This document shows, piece after piece, positions 53,341 through 64,000 of a stretch of DNA of 64,000 nt (position 1 is its first letter; each line of letters starts with the position of its first letter). The DNA is taken from positions 104,710,001-104,774,000 of the forward strand of contig NC_060214.1 of NCBI RefSeq assembly GCF_021130785.1. The letters run 5' to 3'. Position numbers and translations under genes: made by a program. The DNA comes from Homalodisca vitripennis (taxonomy: Eukaryota; Arthropoda; Insecta; Hemiptera; Cicadellidae). Below the pieces are notes generated by a model. That model saw nothing but the letters and a program-made list of their open reading frames with translations, made no database searches and was not told where the DNA came from.

Positions 53341-53345
53341 GCTTT

Positions 53346-55019
53346 ATCTTCACCGTGACATACATTCTAGTATGACGTGGATTTTCATCAGTCGTTAATT
53401 TAATGTTCTGTTATTCAGTTTTATAACACTCAATCCAATATAAATTAGTAAATGTTAGAATAATCCGGTGATAGCATCACCCGTAATTAAAATTAAAAAT
53501 AGGGTAAATTGAAAAAAAAAATTAATTTAGCACCCATATTTTAATTTTTGCAAAAAGTCTAAGTTTTCAAATGAATATTGGCACGTTTTGTGAAACTCGT
53601 ATTCATACCCCTATATATACGGTTTATAGGTTATGCTGAATACTAAAACTCTAGGGGAGCCGAACGTGATATAAATATATTTACGTAATCTAGATGGCGA
53701 GGGGTGGAGATATTTCTCCTGGGCATAGTACGACAGTGAAGTAGAATATTTAGAGAAGTTATTTGAGATACAGTATTCTAAATTTGCATATTTAGTAGGT
53801 ATGCTGCAAGTAAGGACTTGTCATTATGTGCAGAATATTTTTATTCTTTCTAATAAAGAAAAGTCCAGTTTTTTACTTTAGTTTTTTACACATAGATTGA
53901 TGTATAAATTAACAAGATACTACTGGTTATTCTTGTGTTTTGTGGATATAATTAAATGTAAAACATAAATATTCTAATTTTAGGATTACGGGTGGTAAAA
54001 TTTTAAAAAATCCTCCAAATCTTCTTACCTGGTTAAGGTCTTTGAACAATTGTTTATTACTGAAATGGAAAATAAACATTTAATTCAATTTTTTACCATG
54101 CATGAGGGAAAAAATGGATGTTGGTTTATAGATATTCCTTTAGCTTAATATCCTCCTAAATAATAATTGTTTATGATTAAAAGAAAGGTGAAATATTTTA
54201 TTGAAACTCTTCCAAAATTTCTGTTGAATAATTTTATTCCTTAATAGAACTTTGAAACCATTATGACCAAAATATCTCTTCCGTCAAAAGAAAAGCAGAT
54301 TTCATATTAAACTGTCCTGTTGAAATGTCAAAATGCGCAATTAATTTAGATATTTGATTCCCACAACATTGATGGCACAATCTTCAATTGTGGCATATTA
54401 ATACGTAAGATGTATTTTAATATAATTTCATGATCTGCAGTGACACATTGAAACAATTCTTTTCACCCATTTTAGGTGGAGTGAGGTTTGATCTAGCTGA
54501 ATATAATCATTTCTGGTCCAAGTTTGCCTTGTTACCACGATCAATAAAAGTTTTTGTGCAGGTGATTTGGTAACTTTTATATTTTGCAGCGACACGCCTG
54601 GTGGTGAGTTGCATAATACATTTCATAATATTGCAAATTTTCATAATAATCGGTCAAATAGGTTCTAAGTCTATATAGGACAAACAGAAAAACATTCATT
54701 TACACACACAAACACACACAAATATATATATTGTCAGATTTGTCAGATGCTTAACTGCCGTGCTCCAAAATATCTTGCCTTGCCTTTAATGTTTTGCATA
54801 CAACATCAGTAAAGCCTGTACTTATGTTTACCAACACGTGGTGTGGCGTACTTATACCTTATCTATCTTTGGGAGTGGGAAAGTGTAAAACTTAGTCATA
54901 TAAAATTCACATGTCACGTACTAAACGCATTTAAATAGTAATTCAGAAACGCTGCAGAGTTTTAAAGCAGATATTATTCAAAGCTGCAGGATAATAAAAC
55001 ACTGCTGTATTGCTCAAGT
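53346..55019. other. AT-rich non-coding DNA
   Basis: I see no gene or recognisable element in this stretch between the Gypsy element and block B1. Confidence 0.5.
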
Positions 55020-55740
55020 GATACTAAGGATGAGATAACTTGTTGTTTGAATTGGAATTATATCTTTGCAAGGAATCAGTTCACTTGAGATACTATAAAA
55101 ATTATCATTTTTGTACATCTTTAGGTGAATTCCAAAACCTAAGTGAAATATCACATTTCAGTACTGAAAGAGCAACACTTTACTCTCTGCAAATCTATGG
55201 TGGGATATTTCATTTCTCATCACAAGAGCTTTAATTACTTCCGTTCATAGGAGGTAGATAGGGAACCAGTGATTTATGCGCACAATTAAAACTTATTAAA
55301 ATGTTAAAGAAATATCACTGGTTTGGAAAGGCAAAAATGGATGAAATTGGAACGGCACCTATGTAGTCTAGGACAGTCAAAATAGAGTTCAGAGTATCTT
55401 GAAAAGGCCATAGGCAATTTTTACTTACAGCACAGAGATCTTACTTAAAAGGACACACGCAGTGAGGCGCACAAGAGTTGTGGACCGCTTTAAGTGGAAA
55501 ACGTCTAAATGAATTGATGTACTGTGCCGTCTATAACAACCGGCACACGAGAAGTATACAGTGTTGGCAGTTTCGCGCTAATTTGAGTTATTTTCTCTGA
55601 CCGATCGGGGACAAGATCAGCTAATATTTACAATCAGCCCTATAGCCAGGTAGTGTGGTTCATGAAAACTATATAAAAGTGCATATGTAATACAAATAAA
55701 TTTTAGAGTGAGTAAAATTATATTTGGGACCCTGTTCTAG
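55020..55740 (+). repeat. Dispersed or duplicated repeat, block B1
   Basis: This is the partner of 33990-35400, with the same ordered landmarks (AGAGCAACACTTTAC at about 55170, TTTCTCATC-CAAGAG at 55212, TTACAGCACAG at 55427, CACACGAG at 55545, GCCAGGTAGTGTGGTTCATG at 55647). It is more compact than A1. No coding signal. Confidence 0.7.
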
Positions 55741-56419
55741 ACTTTAAAGATACTTTCATTGAAAAAACTTTTATTTCAACAATTTTGCAAGTTCAAATAA
55801 ATCTTTTATTACAATTACATATATTGAATATTGGTTGAATATATACATTCTTATAAATTCATCTTAAATGTTTAGATTCCAAATTTCAATTAAAACATTC
55901 TTATTGAAATATTGAATATTCAAGTTAGGAGAATTCTTTTCTTTCCAAGAAACATTATATTAACTTTTTATTTATTTTCAAGTGAGAATTATTATTTTGT
56001 AACTAAATGGAGAATGTTATTTGAACTTTATTTTATTATAAGAAGAAACTTGATTTTAATCAAGTTTTCCTGTTTCGGTTTATCTCATCGTAAAAGAAGT
56101 CTTTTTATTTTCGATTATATTATAAGTTATATTTCAGATCAATATCTCGAATAAAATATCTATAAATCTAATAAATGAATATGGTTTTTAATAATTAAAA
56201 CTTTGTTTGTTTTGCAATTTCATAATACTGCTTGATTTTCTTAAGTATATACACAACATGTTTTAAGATTAAAAAATAAAATATTTTTAATGTTATGGAG
56301 GTTTTGGAATGATTTATTATGGCAATCCCCCAATCCACTCGCTTTTTATCGAGCAAATTTTAATTTAGTGGAAAATTGCAATTGAAACTATTAGGATGCA
56401 AACGACTTTCCGACTTAAT

Positions 56420-56640
56420 TTTCAAAAAATATTCTGGAATGACGGGAAAACTGTAAAATAAAATATCAATGTAAATACAGAAATATTTGTATTGATATCA
56501 CTGACAAATTGAAATGAGTACTTTTTAAATCGGATTTCCAGATACACGCACATGAACGATATCCCCTACAGAACTCGGACCGCGCATTTATTCATATCAA
56601 GTGATCCTTGTGATTACAAAAAACTATACTTTTGCGATAA
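56420..56640 (+). repeat. Dispersed or duplicated repeat, block B2
   Basis: Partner of 38620-38900, sharing ATCACTGACAAATT, CGCACATGAACGA and TCCCCTAC in order. The CGCACATGAAC piece also recurs at about 57097. Confidence 0.65.
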
Positions 56641-58873
56641 ACATAATTTTTAGTGTTCGTGTTTAGTTTAATCTTATTTTTTAAGGTCAAACCTTGAAAC
56701 GCAGTGTTTTTATTAAATTCATGAGGATTGAAAATACCAGGAATCCTGTTATTCATTGAAATAACAAACTTGAAACAAAGACACCCGAATTTATTTTAAA
56801 GGATTATTTTGCCAGAATTATCTTCATAAAGCATGACAATTGGTTATTTGTGATTTCTTAATAAATTAAATGCGTAAAGAAATCAATTATAAGTGCGTAT
56901 CAATCCTTTCTGAAATCAACTAAGTCCTAAATTGAGAAATAAATGAAAATTCCAAAGCAATGGCTGCTGTGCTAGCATTTATTATATGCCTGTGTTGTCC
57001 ATCGTATCTCTTATTCTACGGTACTTTAAGGCCTAATTTTTATTCATTCGAATATTGTTCTGCTGTTTTTTTAAATCTAATAAGATTTTTAAAAAGCGCA
57101 CATGAACATTTTTAAGTTGTATACAAAATGAAGGGAGTAATTATTAACATGGTAACTACCGTACTTCTCAATATATTGAGACTAAGCGTGGTACAGATAC
57201 AGTATTTACACAAATTTCGGATGAGTTCGTGAGCCAATTAAAACTTTTCAGACATAAAACCAAAACGATAAGTTTTAAATATGGTAAGTACAAAATGGTA
57301 CAAACAACTTTTTATTGAATATTGAGTATTAGTATTTTATCATTTTATGGGCAATTATAACACAAATGAAAATGAGATCTGATCTTAAACGTTTTAAGCC
57401 TTTCTAAAAATATAAATCATAATCATTATTTTATAACTATTACTGCTTCAAGTTTTTGGTTGAAGGATTTAGAATTATACAATGAAACATTTACCATTAA
57501 ACATGTTTTCAAAAATAATTCCCTAATAATTTTAACAAGAAATTTCATATCTGGCATATTAAAATCACATTTATTCTATCCGAACTCCAATTGTCACCTT
57601 CGAAGTCACTTGCAGTATGGATGGTTTATGAATTATTAAAATACCAATAAACGGAAAATAGGTTTTGCAAAGCGTTTCCTCCGGCTCGGATCAAAGAGAG
57701 TAATTATTCTGACAAAAGACAAGAGAAATTATTACTGTTTCCATCGCAGAGTAAATACCCATTTCTTGTCTGATAACAATCTGCAATTTATGGAAGCAAG
57801 TTAAATGCAAGTTTATGTTAATTTAGTGTCATTTACTACAGTTGTATTGTTACTTTTTGGGTTTTATGTAATAAACAAACAAACTAGACGCTCTGGAAGA
57901 AATATCTTTTAGCACTTTGCAAGCACCATTCATTATTTAACTTTATCTATATAATAAACTCCATTTATAATAAAATTTCTCTGCGTAAAGTAATTAAAGA
58001 TTGGAATTAAAACAGGAAACTTCCATCGGAATATGGAATTTCGTTACCGTGTATTGATGAACAATTTACAGTGTAAACTTAGGTCGTGATAAATATATCT
58101 TATAATCCAAAAAAGGCATGAAAAGAAAAGAATGATCACAGACCATCATAAATGGAAAACGTATAATTGCACTTAGTCCTAAGAGAACCAATGTGCTTGC
58201 TTCTAGAGAGACATTCATACAGCAAAGCGCTTTATCAGAGAAAATAACCATTTAAAAAAACTCAAATTACATACAAATTATGAGATTCAAAACCTATATA
58301 ATAAAATGTTACTAATGGATAATTTTTAAGAGGACTTCCTCACGCGAAAAGACAGATTCCTAATGAAATTTTAACACCTATACAGCCCAGCTACCCCTGG
58401 TTTTACGGTAATTTACCCTTATTTTCTCCCGTTCGATGACTCCTCCTATAACATTGCTTTGAGGCTACTATTGCAAACTTTAAATTTTATTAACTTCATG
58501 TCAAGGGAGCCATGATGAGCTATGAAATTTGTTTCCTTACGTATGAACCCATCATGTTGATTTTGTTTCTTGTGTGAAAAAATTAGAAGTATATCGATGG
58601 GTCTAGACCAAGATTGATTTGAAAAAATATGAAAATTATTTACAGATTAATTAATAATTGGATTAGTAAATTTGGTACAAGAAAATTATCTAATTACTAT
58701 GTATTCTTCCTGAGTTATGGCGGGACTTTATATAATATTTCCACCTTAGAGGGTGGATATGTACGTTGCACTTTCGTCCTTATACTTAAATTTGAATTTT
58801 TGATGCTCGTAGCATGAGATACTCTCCTATTACTGACTTTTAATTGCCAAGAAATAAAACTTATTTAATCTCT
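56641..58873. other. AT-rich non-coding DNA
   Basis: Nothing is supported here; open frames are short and without motifs. Confidence 0.5.
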
Positions 58874-59069
58874 AATATTTATCAAATCAAATCAAATCAA
58901 ATCACCTTTTATTGCATTTTCTTTACAATTCAACATTGCATCGCAATCGTCAAGAAACCCCTTATAATTATAGTTATAAGCAACCCCTTATACATTCACA
59001 CACACAGTCAAACTTACATCTTCATACATTCTCTCAAACACATTCTCACTGACCTCAGATCCTATGCTC

Positions 59070-61250
59070 TCATAAATCCCAGCGGCTCATCATGAATTCA
59101 TCGACAGAGTAAAACGCTCTAGACACCAGTAGGCGTCTTAGACGAGTTTTAAATTGATTTTGATTGTTGGAATTCTTTATACTTTCAGGGAGCCTATTGA
59201 TCAGTTTGACACCAACTTCTTGAGGTAGATGTTGCGACAACGCCAGTCTGTGATGCTGAGTTCGATAGTTGTCCCTGCCTCTTGTTTCATATTGGTGAAC
59301 GTCCCTGCCACGAATCAGAGTACACCTTGAACTGCAGTACGTAATCACCTCAAAAATGTAGAGGCAGGGCAAAGTCATAAATCCAAGCTCCCTAAAAGAT
59401 TCCCTACACGACTCTCTGAAACTCAACTTTTGTATGATTCTGACAGCCTTTTTTTGAAGTCTGAATACTCGTTCCAATCTATTTTTGGCACAGCCTCCCC
59501 AAAGCCTTACTCCATACGCAAAGTGTGGATGGATAAGGCCATAGTAGGCCATTTTTAAAACTTTGGGGGAACATAACTTTGCTAGGTTGCGCAAGGCATA
59601 TATACCTGCGGAAACTCTAGCACATATGTGGTCGATGTGGTCGTCCCAGGTCAGCCCTCTGTCAAGGAACATTCCCAGAAACTTTGTAGAGTATGTTTCC
59701 TCTAAAAGGACATTATCTACAAATACAGCTGGCCCATCCGAACGTGTATTCTGCCGAATACAGAAATGTACAAAATTTGATTTGGTTTGATTTGTTTTCA
59801 AGTTCATTTCAGAAAAGAATTGAATACATGAATTCACTTCAACAAACGTTGTGATTTCCAGTTCTTGCAGTGTTTTGCTTTTAAAACAGAGAGTCGTGTC
59901 ATCAGCATATTGAACTAGTTTCCCATGTTGGATCACCGAGTTCAATCTACTGACATAAATCAGGAATAAAAGAGGCCCAAGGATAGATCCCTGAGGGACA
60001 CCATGAGGCATTTTGATTTTGTTAGATGTGACGTTCGAAATCTCCACGCTCTGATCCCGCTCCCTTAGGTAAGAAGCAAGCCACAGCTGCGGGAGTCCCC
60101 GAACGCCACATTTCTCCAACTGGTGCAGCAGTGTCTCATGATGCACACAGTCAAATGCCTTGGACAGGTCAAGAAATATGCTAAACACATGTTCTCGCCG
60201 TTCCAATCCATCGACAACATTTTCCAAAAGGTTGTTCACAGCGTCAATTGTGGATTTGTTTTTTCTGAATCCAAATTGCTCTGGATTCAGAATCCGCTTG
60301 TTTTCTAGAAAGCTTTCAAGTCTTTCATAGAAAATTTTTTCAAAAATTTTGCTGAACACCGGAAGAATTGATATGGGCCGATAATTGCTTGGAATGTAAG
60401 GATCGTCCTTCTTGAAAATTGGAATGACTTTGGCTGTCTTCAAAAGAGAAGGAAAAGTTCCAGATTCGAATGAGGAATTTATCAGTTTTGTGAGTGGTTT
60501 TAATAAGTGCCTGAGGCACCGTTTAAGTAACCAAACTGACAGCCCATTTGCGTCACCTGTTTTCTTCGAATTCAGTCCCTGTATGACACGTGCTATCTCA
60601 TCCCCACACACAGGAGGCAGAGCCATGGACGCAACCGGCTCCGGAACACGCCTTCCACAAGATTGAGTTTCCGTGAATGACGGATTCATTGAGGCAACAG
60701 AAGAAAAATATTTATTGAATTCATTTGCCACTAGTAATTGATCTTCAACAATTGTGTCATCAACTTTGATCACAAATGATCTGGAACCCTTGTCCTTACT
60801 CGTATCTCGAGAAGAATCATTAATAATTTTCCAAGCTGTCCTTGAAAAATTTTTACATTCACCCAAGGCTCTATTGATGTCATAGGCTTTAGCCGCTCGT
60901 ATGACTTTCTTGTAGATCCTCCGGTATGTTCTAAAAAATTGTTTAAAACGTTCATTTTCAGATTCAATAAAGATTTTGTGAAAGAATTTTAGTTTTTCTC
61001 GAGATATGAGAATGCCCTTGGTCAACCATGAAATTTTCTGAGGTTTGGTATTGATTTTTGTTTTTTTAAAAGGACACGCAACATCTAGATAGTAATTGAA
61101 AGCATTACTAAATGCCCGATACATGTCATTGACGTTTTGAAAGTTATTTAAAAAGTTCCAAGATTCATTTTTTAAAAGTTTGTTCAGATGGCAAATGTTT
61201 TGAAAATTACAAACTCGTGAAATTTTGAATTTTGAGTTTGTAGTTTGCAT
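59070..61250 (-). CDS. LINE-C ORF2, reverse transcriptase part
   Basis: The open frame has 726 residues from a Met at 61250 that is probably internal. A linker of about 230 residues leads to RT motifs: YRPISILPVFSKI, FLDLSKAFDCVHH, GVPQGSILGPLLF and YADD at 448-451, then a TKFLGMFLDRGLTWDDHID block. The C-terminal region (WGGCAKN, SFRESCRESF, DVHQYETR) is related to that of LINE-A. Upstream, in another frame, 61251-61350 still encodes the SDHFAQE end of the endonuclease, so a frameshift separates the two and most of the nuclease is missing. The RT frame itself is intact. The copy cannot transpose on its own. Confidence 0.85.
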   Translation of the reverse strand: MQTTNSKFKISRVCNFQNICHLNKLLKNESWNFLNNFQNVNDMYRAFSNAFNYYLDVACPFKKTKINTKPQKISWLTKGILISREKLKFFHKIFIESENERFKQFFRTYRRIYKKVIRAAKAYDINRALGECKNFSRTAWKIINDSSRDTSKDKGSRSFVIKVDDTIVEDQLLVANEFNKYFSSVASMNPSFTETQSCGRRVPEPVASMALPPVCGDEIARVIQGLNSKKTGDANGLSVWLLKRCLRHLLKPLTKLINSSFESGTFPSLLKTAKVIPIFKKDDPYIPSNYRPISILPVFSKIFEKIFYERLESFLENKRILNPEQFGFRKNKSTIDAVNNLLENVVDGLERREHVFSIFLDLSKAFDCVHHETLLHQLEKCGVRGLPQLWLASYLRERDQSVEISNVTSNKIKMPHGVPQGSILGPLLFLIYVSRLNSVIQHGKLVQYADDTTLCFKSKTLQELEITTFVEVNSCIQFFSEMNLKTNQTKSNFVHFCIRQNTRSDGPAVFVDNVLLEETYSTKFLGMFLDRGLTWDDHIDHICARVSAGIYALRNLAKLCSPKVLKMAYYGLIHPHFAYGVRLWGGCAKNRLERVFRLQKKAVRIIQKLSFRESCRESFRELGFMTLPCLYIFEVITYCSSRCTLIRGRDVHQYETRGRDNYRTQHHRLALSQHLPQEVGVKLINRLPESIKNSNNQNQFKTRLRRLLVSRAFYSVDEFMMSRWDL

Positions 61251-61360
61251 CCATGAACCACTATCTCCTGCGCAAAATGGTCAGAGACCGCCGTATTCAA
61301 AACAGAGACTGTGGTGTCAGAAATGTTGGTAATATTTATAGAAGCAAAGAGATCTACTCT
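61251..61360 (-). pseudogene. LINE-C endonuclease C-terminal remnant
   Basis: The minus strand, one frame off the 726-residue ORF, reads through VLNTAVSDHFAQEIVV. SDH is the last catalytic motif of the APE-type endonuclease and normally precedes the RT linker in the same frame. The match ends by about 61350-61372, where the element is truncated. Confidence 0.7.
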
Positions 61361-61381
61361 AAAAAAGGAATAAATATTTAT

Positions 61382-62639
61382 ACCGAATGGACTAAAAACA
61401 TGAGGTGGAAGGGTCTGAGGTTATAGAATTAGTTACATGAAATTGCATAGTGTAGAGTGTAAGTTTAATTTCACAAGAGCTAACTTGCTTCCAAAAATAT
61501 ATTATAAATAAATTTGTATTGTACCTGGGGTGGGCCAAATTTCTTTAGAATATTGCCGTCGATACTTATAGAGAGAACATTATAATTGGTTTCCCTTAAG
61601 AAGACTGAAAAACTACGAATTAGGTAGGCTTGGCTCGTCATTTATTCTAGACATCAGAGCTCAAACGTTTGTAGCCCAGTGTAATCGTGGTGAACTCGGT
61701 GTGATGAATCTACCACAAACTGGGGAGAAGAACAGAACAGAATAATAAAACAACAACTAGCATAAAATAATTAGTTATTTTTTTTACAATGAGTAAATTT
61801 TATAGGTAAAAGACTTTTTTTTATAATATTACAATCAAATATTTTAAAATAAATGCTGTTTAATGTGATTTTATTATGCGCGTATAATGCAAATTTCAAA
61901 TAATAGTAAGTTTGTACCAAGAGAACTAAATGATTTTGAACAAAAACACTTCATTTGATTACGCGGTTAGCCATTTATCGAGATACCTTACATTTATCAC
62001 AACTTAGTCTTAGGAGAAGAAATATAACTATATTCAACTATATTCCTTTGCAAGCTGTAAAATAAAATTCATCCTATATAATTGGTTTTTCTATTTAAAA
62101 ATTTACTGTATAATATATATAAGTATAATATATGTATAATATACAGATGTCTTGAATGACAGGCCATATTTACGGTATGAAAACTATTACTCTCATTTAC
62201 GGACAGAGCACGTGAGGTTTTTTCTGGTAGGCAGGTTGTCTCAACAGACATCAGTACAAAAAACATAACCAGTAACAAGTAATAGGGTCGTATAAATATT
62301 CAGAGTATAAAAATAAAGGAACAGTAAAGTTAATATCTAGACTGTTTTACTATTTACAGATCGGTACTTTGAATACTTAGTTCCATTATAAATTACAAGG
62401 AAGCTGGCTTTCAAAATGTTTATGATACATCCTGAAAGAATTAAAACAACTACCTCAGAAGCTATTGTTTTGCTAATAAGTGCTGTGAAATCAATTATAA
62501 TAAATGTTTAATAGAATATAGAATGTTAAGTGTACAATCACCGAACATGTTACAGTTAACATTCAAACATTGATTAAGGAGATGTACTACAAAAAATTAC
62601 ATTACACTAAAATGAAGTTACACTACAATAAAATATAAC
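61382..62639. other. AT-rich non-coding DNA
   Basis: No gene or named repeat is supported in this stretch. Confidence 0.5.
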
Positions 62640-62945
62640 GACCCGGAGTAAAGTACAATACTCAAGGGTTGTATTATGGTGTATAGATGACGTCATGACA
62701 GAACCACCGCAGAACGTATTATCCTATGAGGTATTCAAGAGACGTCCTTGATTAAGATGATGTTTGCCTTATCCTCCCCTCTCTCAACCCAACACTGTAT
62801 TGTTCAGTTCCGTTCCTGTTCGGAGGTTAATTGCTGGTTTACTGTATTATGATGGGTTATTTTGTGTACATATTGTTGATATTTACACTATTGTTGGAAA
62901 TATTTTGGTATATAACTAAATATGTGTAAATATTCTCTAAAATAA
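62640..62945 (+). repeat. Dispersed or duplicated repeat, block B3
   Basis: Partner of 40190-40535, matched over most of its length (GGGTTGTATTATGGTG, TAGATGACGTCATGA, TTGATTAAGATGA, ACTGTATTGTTCA, GGTTATTTTGTGTA). It is the best preserved of the four shared blocks. Confidence 0.85.
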
Positions 62946-63689
62946 TACGATTTATGCGCTTTGTTTGGCGACTGTCTGTCAGGATTTTAATAAACTACAA
63001 GAAATATTAAAATGTAATTTGTTTAAGCTTTACCTGAAATATTCATTATTCAAACAATACAACAAGAAAGCGCTTTATAGAAACACAGTTTTGGCTTTTA
63101 AAATATCATATAGCAGTACAATAATATTAAAGTACTAGCATATAAACAAAGTCAGTTTGTTTACAAATTAATTTATTCTTCAGTCTTCATAATTACCCTA
63201 AGTTTTAAGTTTATAAGTTGGTTCTTTATATGGAAAGAGATATATTCTGCAATCCCTTCGGTCTATGACGGGTCGATTTGCCTAAGTCTTTCCTTTCGAA
63301 AATCTGCTAAAATATTATTTATGAAAACCGCGTATGAAATGCTTACATGCTGCATAACTCACGAGATTTAACCTTGAATGAGCCTCAATGCCTTAAAGAG
63401 AGCCTCTCTTTTAAGGAGGAAGGCTCAAATCACGATACTTCATAGCATAAAAATAAATTATTATTAGTTGTAGAAAGTTCCATTTATTATTAATGTTATT
63501 AGTTATACGGGAGATAAATCACTTCACAGACAGTCCTAGTGCTTACTTGTGACATGTTTCAATTTGTAGCATTGTACGAGTTATCTCTTGTGTAACTAAT
63601 ATAATCCGATTTTGTACATGCTGTCACTGATGAGCATAATGAGCAATAATAAGTCGAAAAACCTATTAGATATGTCATCTATACACACT

Positions 63690-63830
63690 TATAATAGTTT
63701 TAGTGTTCCGGACGGAATAAACAAGCAAGAGAGGGAAATGAGGAAGGTCCATAAAGCTAGCAGGTGTACTCAATTTATAAAGGCTCTTGATAACGCTGGA
63801 CCTATCGTGTACACACGCTGTTACAGATTT
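63690..63830 (+). repeat. Dispersed or duplicated repeat, block B4
   Basis: Partner of 41160-41300. It lies inside a 97-codon open frame (63612-63905) that has no recognisable domain; because the DNA is repeated and its partner has no matching frame, I do not call a gene. Confidence 0.55.
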
Positions 63831-64000
63831 AGCCGTAAAAACTGTGTGAAACATTTTGTTCATTGCGAGTGGAAATGGTATACGCTTGACATTTATTTAT
63901 TTTAGGAGTCTTATGGATAGCGGTTTTGTATTGTAAACACAATCAATTTTGTTGTTTTGTATATTTTTCATATTGTATTATATATAAATGGACCACATAC

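Larger units (their letters stand above)
42226..53345 (-). mobile_element. Gypsy LTR retrotransposon, interrupted by two LINE insertions
   Basis: The LTRs at 42231-42601 and 52961-53340 are nearly identical and are flanked by GCTTT on both sides (42226-42230, 53341-53345). The element reads on the minus strand: 5' LTR, primer site, gag, protease, reverse transcriptase, RNase H, integrase, polypurine tract, 3' LTR. Without inserts it is about 5.6 kb. Two later insertions split it, at 51643-52248 (gag) and 45319-50230 (reverse transcriptase). The integrase has a stop codon and there is a frameshift near the end of pol. There is no envelope gene. LTRs differ by two or three substitutions and two indels, so it inserted fairly recently; it is now dead. 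Confidence 0.95.
58874..61381 (-). mobile_element. LINE-C, 5'-truncated non-LTR element
   Basis: The body runs from about 61372 to 58883 on the minus strand. It holds the end of an endonuclease, a complete reverse transcriptase, a 3' UTR and a tail of about five TTGAT units (58904-58879). AATATTTAT occurs on both sides (58874-58882, 61373-61381) and may be the target duplication, though the AT-rich flanks make chance possible. It belongs to the Jockey superfamily. Older copies of the same family are at 20318-22095 and 38050-38365. Confidence 0.85.

Noticed and set aside
63612..63905. 97-codon + strand frame
   Set aside because: It overlaps repeat block B4, and the partner at 41160-41300 does not keep a frame.

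Overview
The window is repeat-dense, AT-rich nuclear DNA of an animal, most probably an arthropod and likely an insect. The mobile elements are of kinds common in insect genomes: non-LTR retrotransposons whose ORF1 carries a PHD finger, a Gypsy/Metaviridae element, a Penelope-like element and tRNA-derived SINEs. (TA)n microsatellites are long, and I find no operon-like gene spacing. I found no convincing host gene. Every protein I recognise belongs to a retroelement. The species cannot be told from this sequence.

Layout. 1-5520: an apparently intact non-LTR retrotransposon (LINE-A, + strand) with ORF1, ORF2 and a heptamer-repeat tail. 5521-10196: AT-rich, featureless. 10201-12476: a 2.28-kb solo LTR with a 4-bp target duplication, a TATA promoter and about 1 kb of tandem mini-hairpins. 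12481-18569: AT-rich. 18570-19345: a (TA)n tract and the 3' end of a Penelope-like element. 20318-22095: a decayed copy of LINE-C. 22556-22712: a tRNA-derived SINE. 25261-27305: a probable second solo LTR. 33990-41300: ordered pieces of diverged repeat that recur in the same order at 55020-63830, perhaps an old direct duplication; a LINE-C fragment and a second SINE lie among them. 42231-53340: a Gypsy element (- strand) with two LTRs and a 5-bp target duplication, broken by a complete LINE-B (45319-50230) and a short LINE 3' fragment (51643-52248), plus a stop codon and a frameshift in pol. 58883-61372: a 5'-truncated LINE-C (- strand).

Most interesting. In LINE-B, ORF1 ends in the canonical -1 frameshift heptamer A AAA AAC followed directly by UAA. 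ORF2 has no AUG before its endonuclease domain and continues in the -1 frame. Eight nucleotides after the heptamer lies a 14-nt segment perfectly complementary to a 14-nt segment at the very 3' end of the same RNA, just before the (UAAA)n tail. This suggests long-range RNA pairing that could control ORF2 synthesis. The second notable system is the array of 29 tandem mini-hairpin monomers downstream of the promoter in the solo LTR, whose two alternating types keep complementary stem arms.
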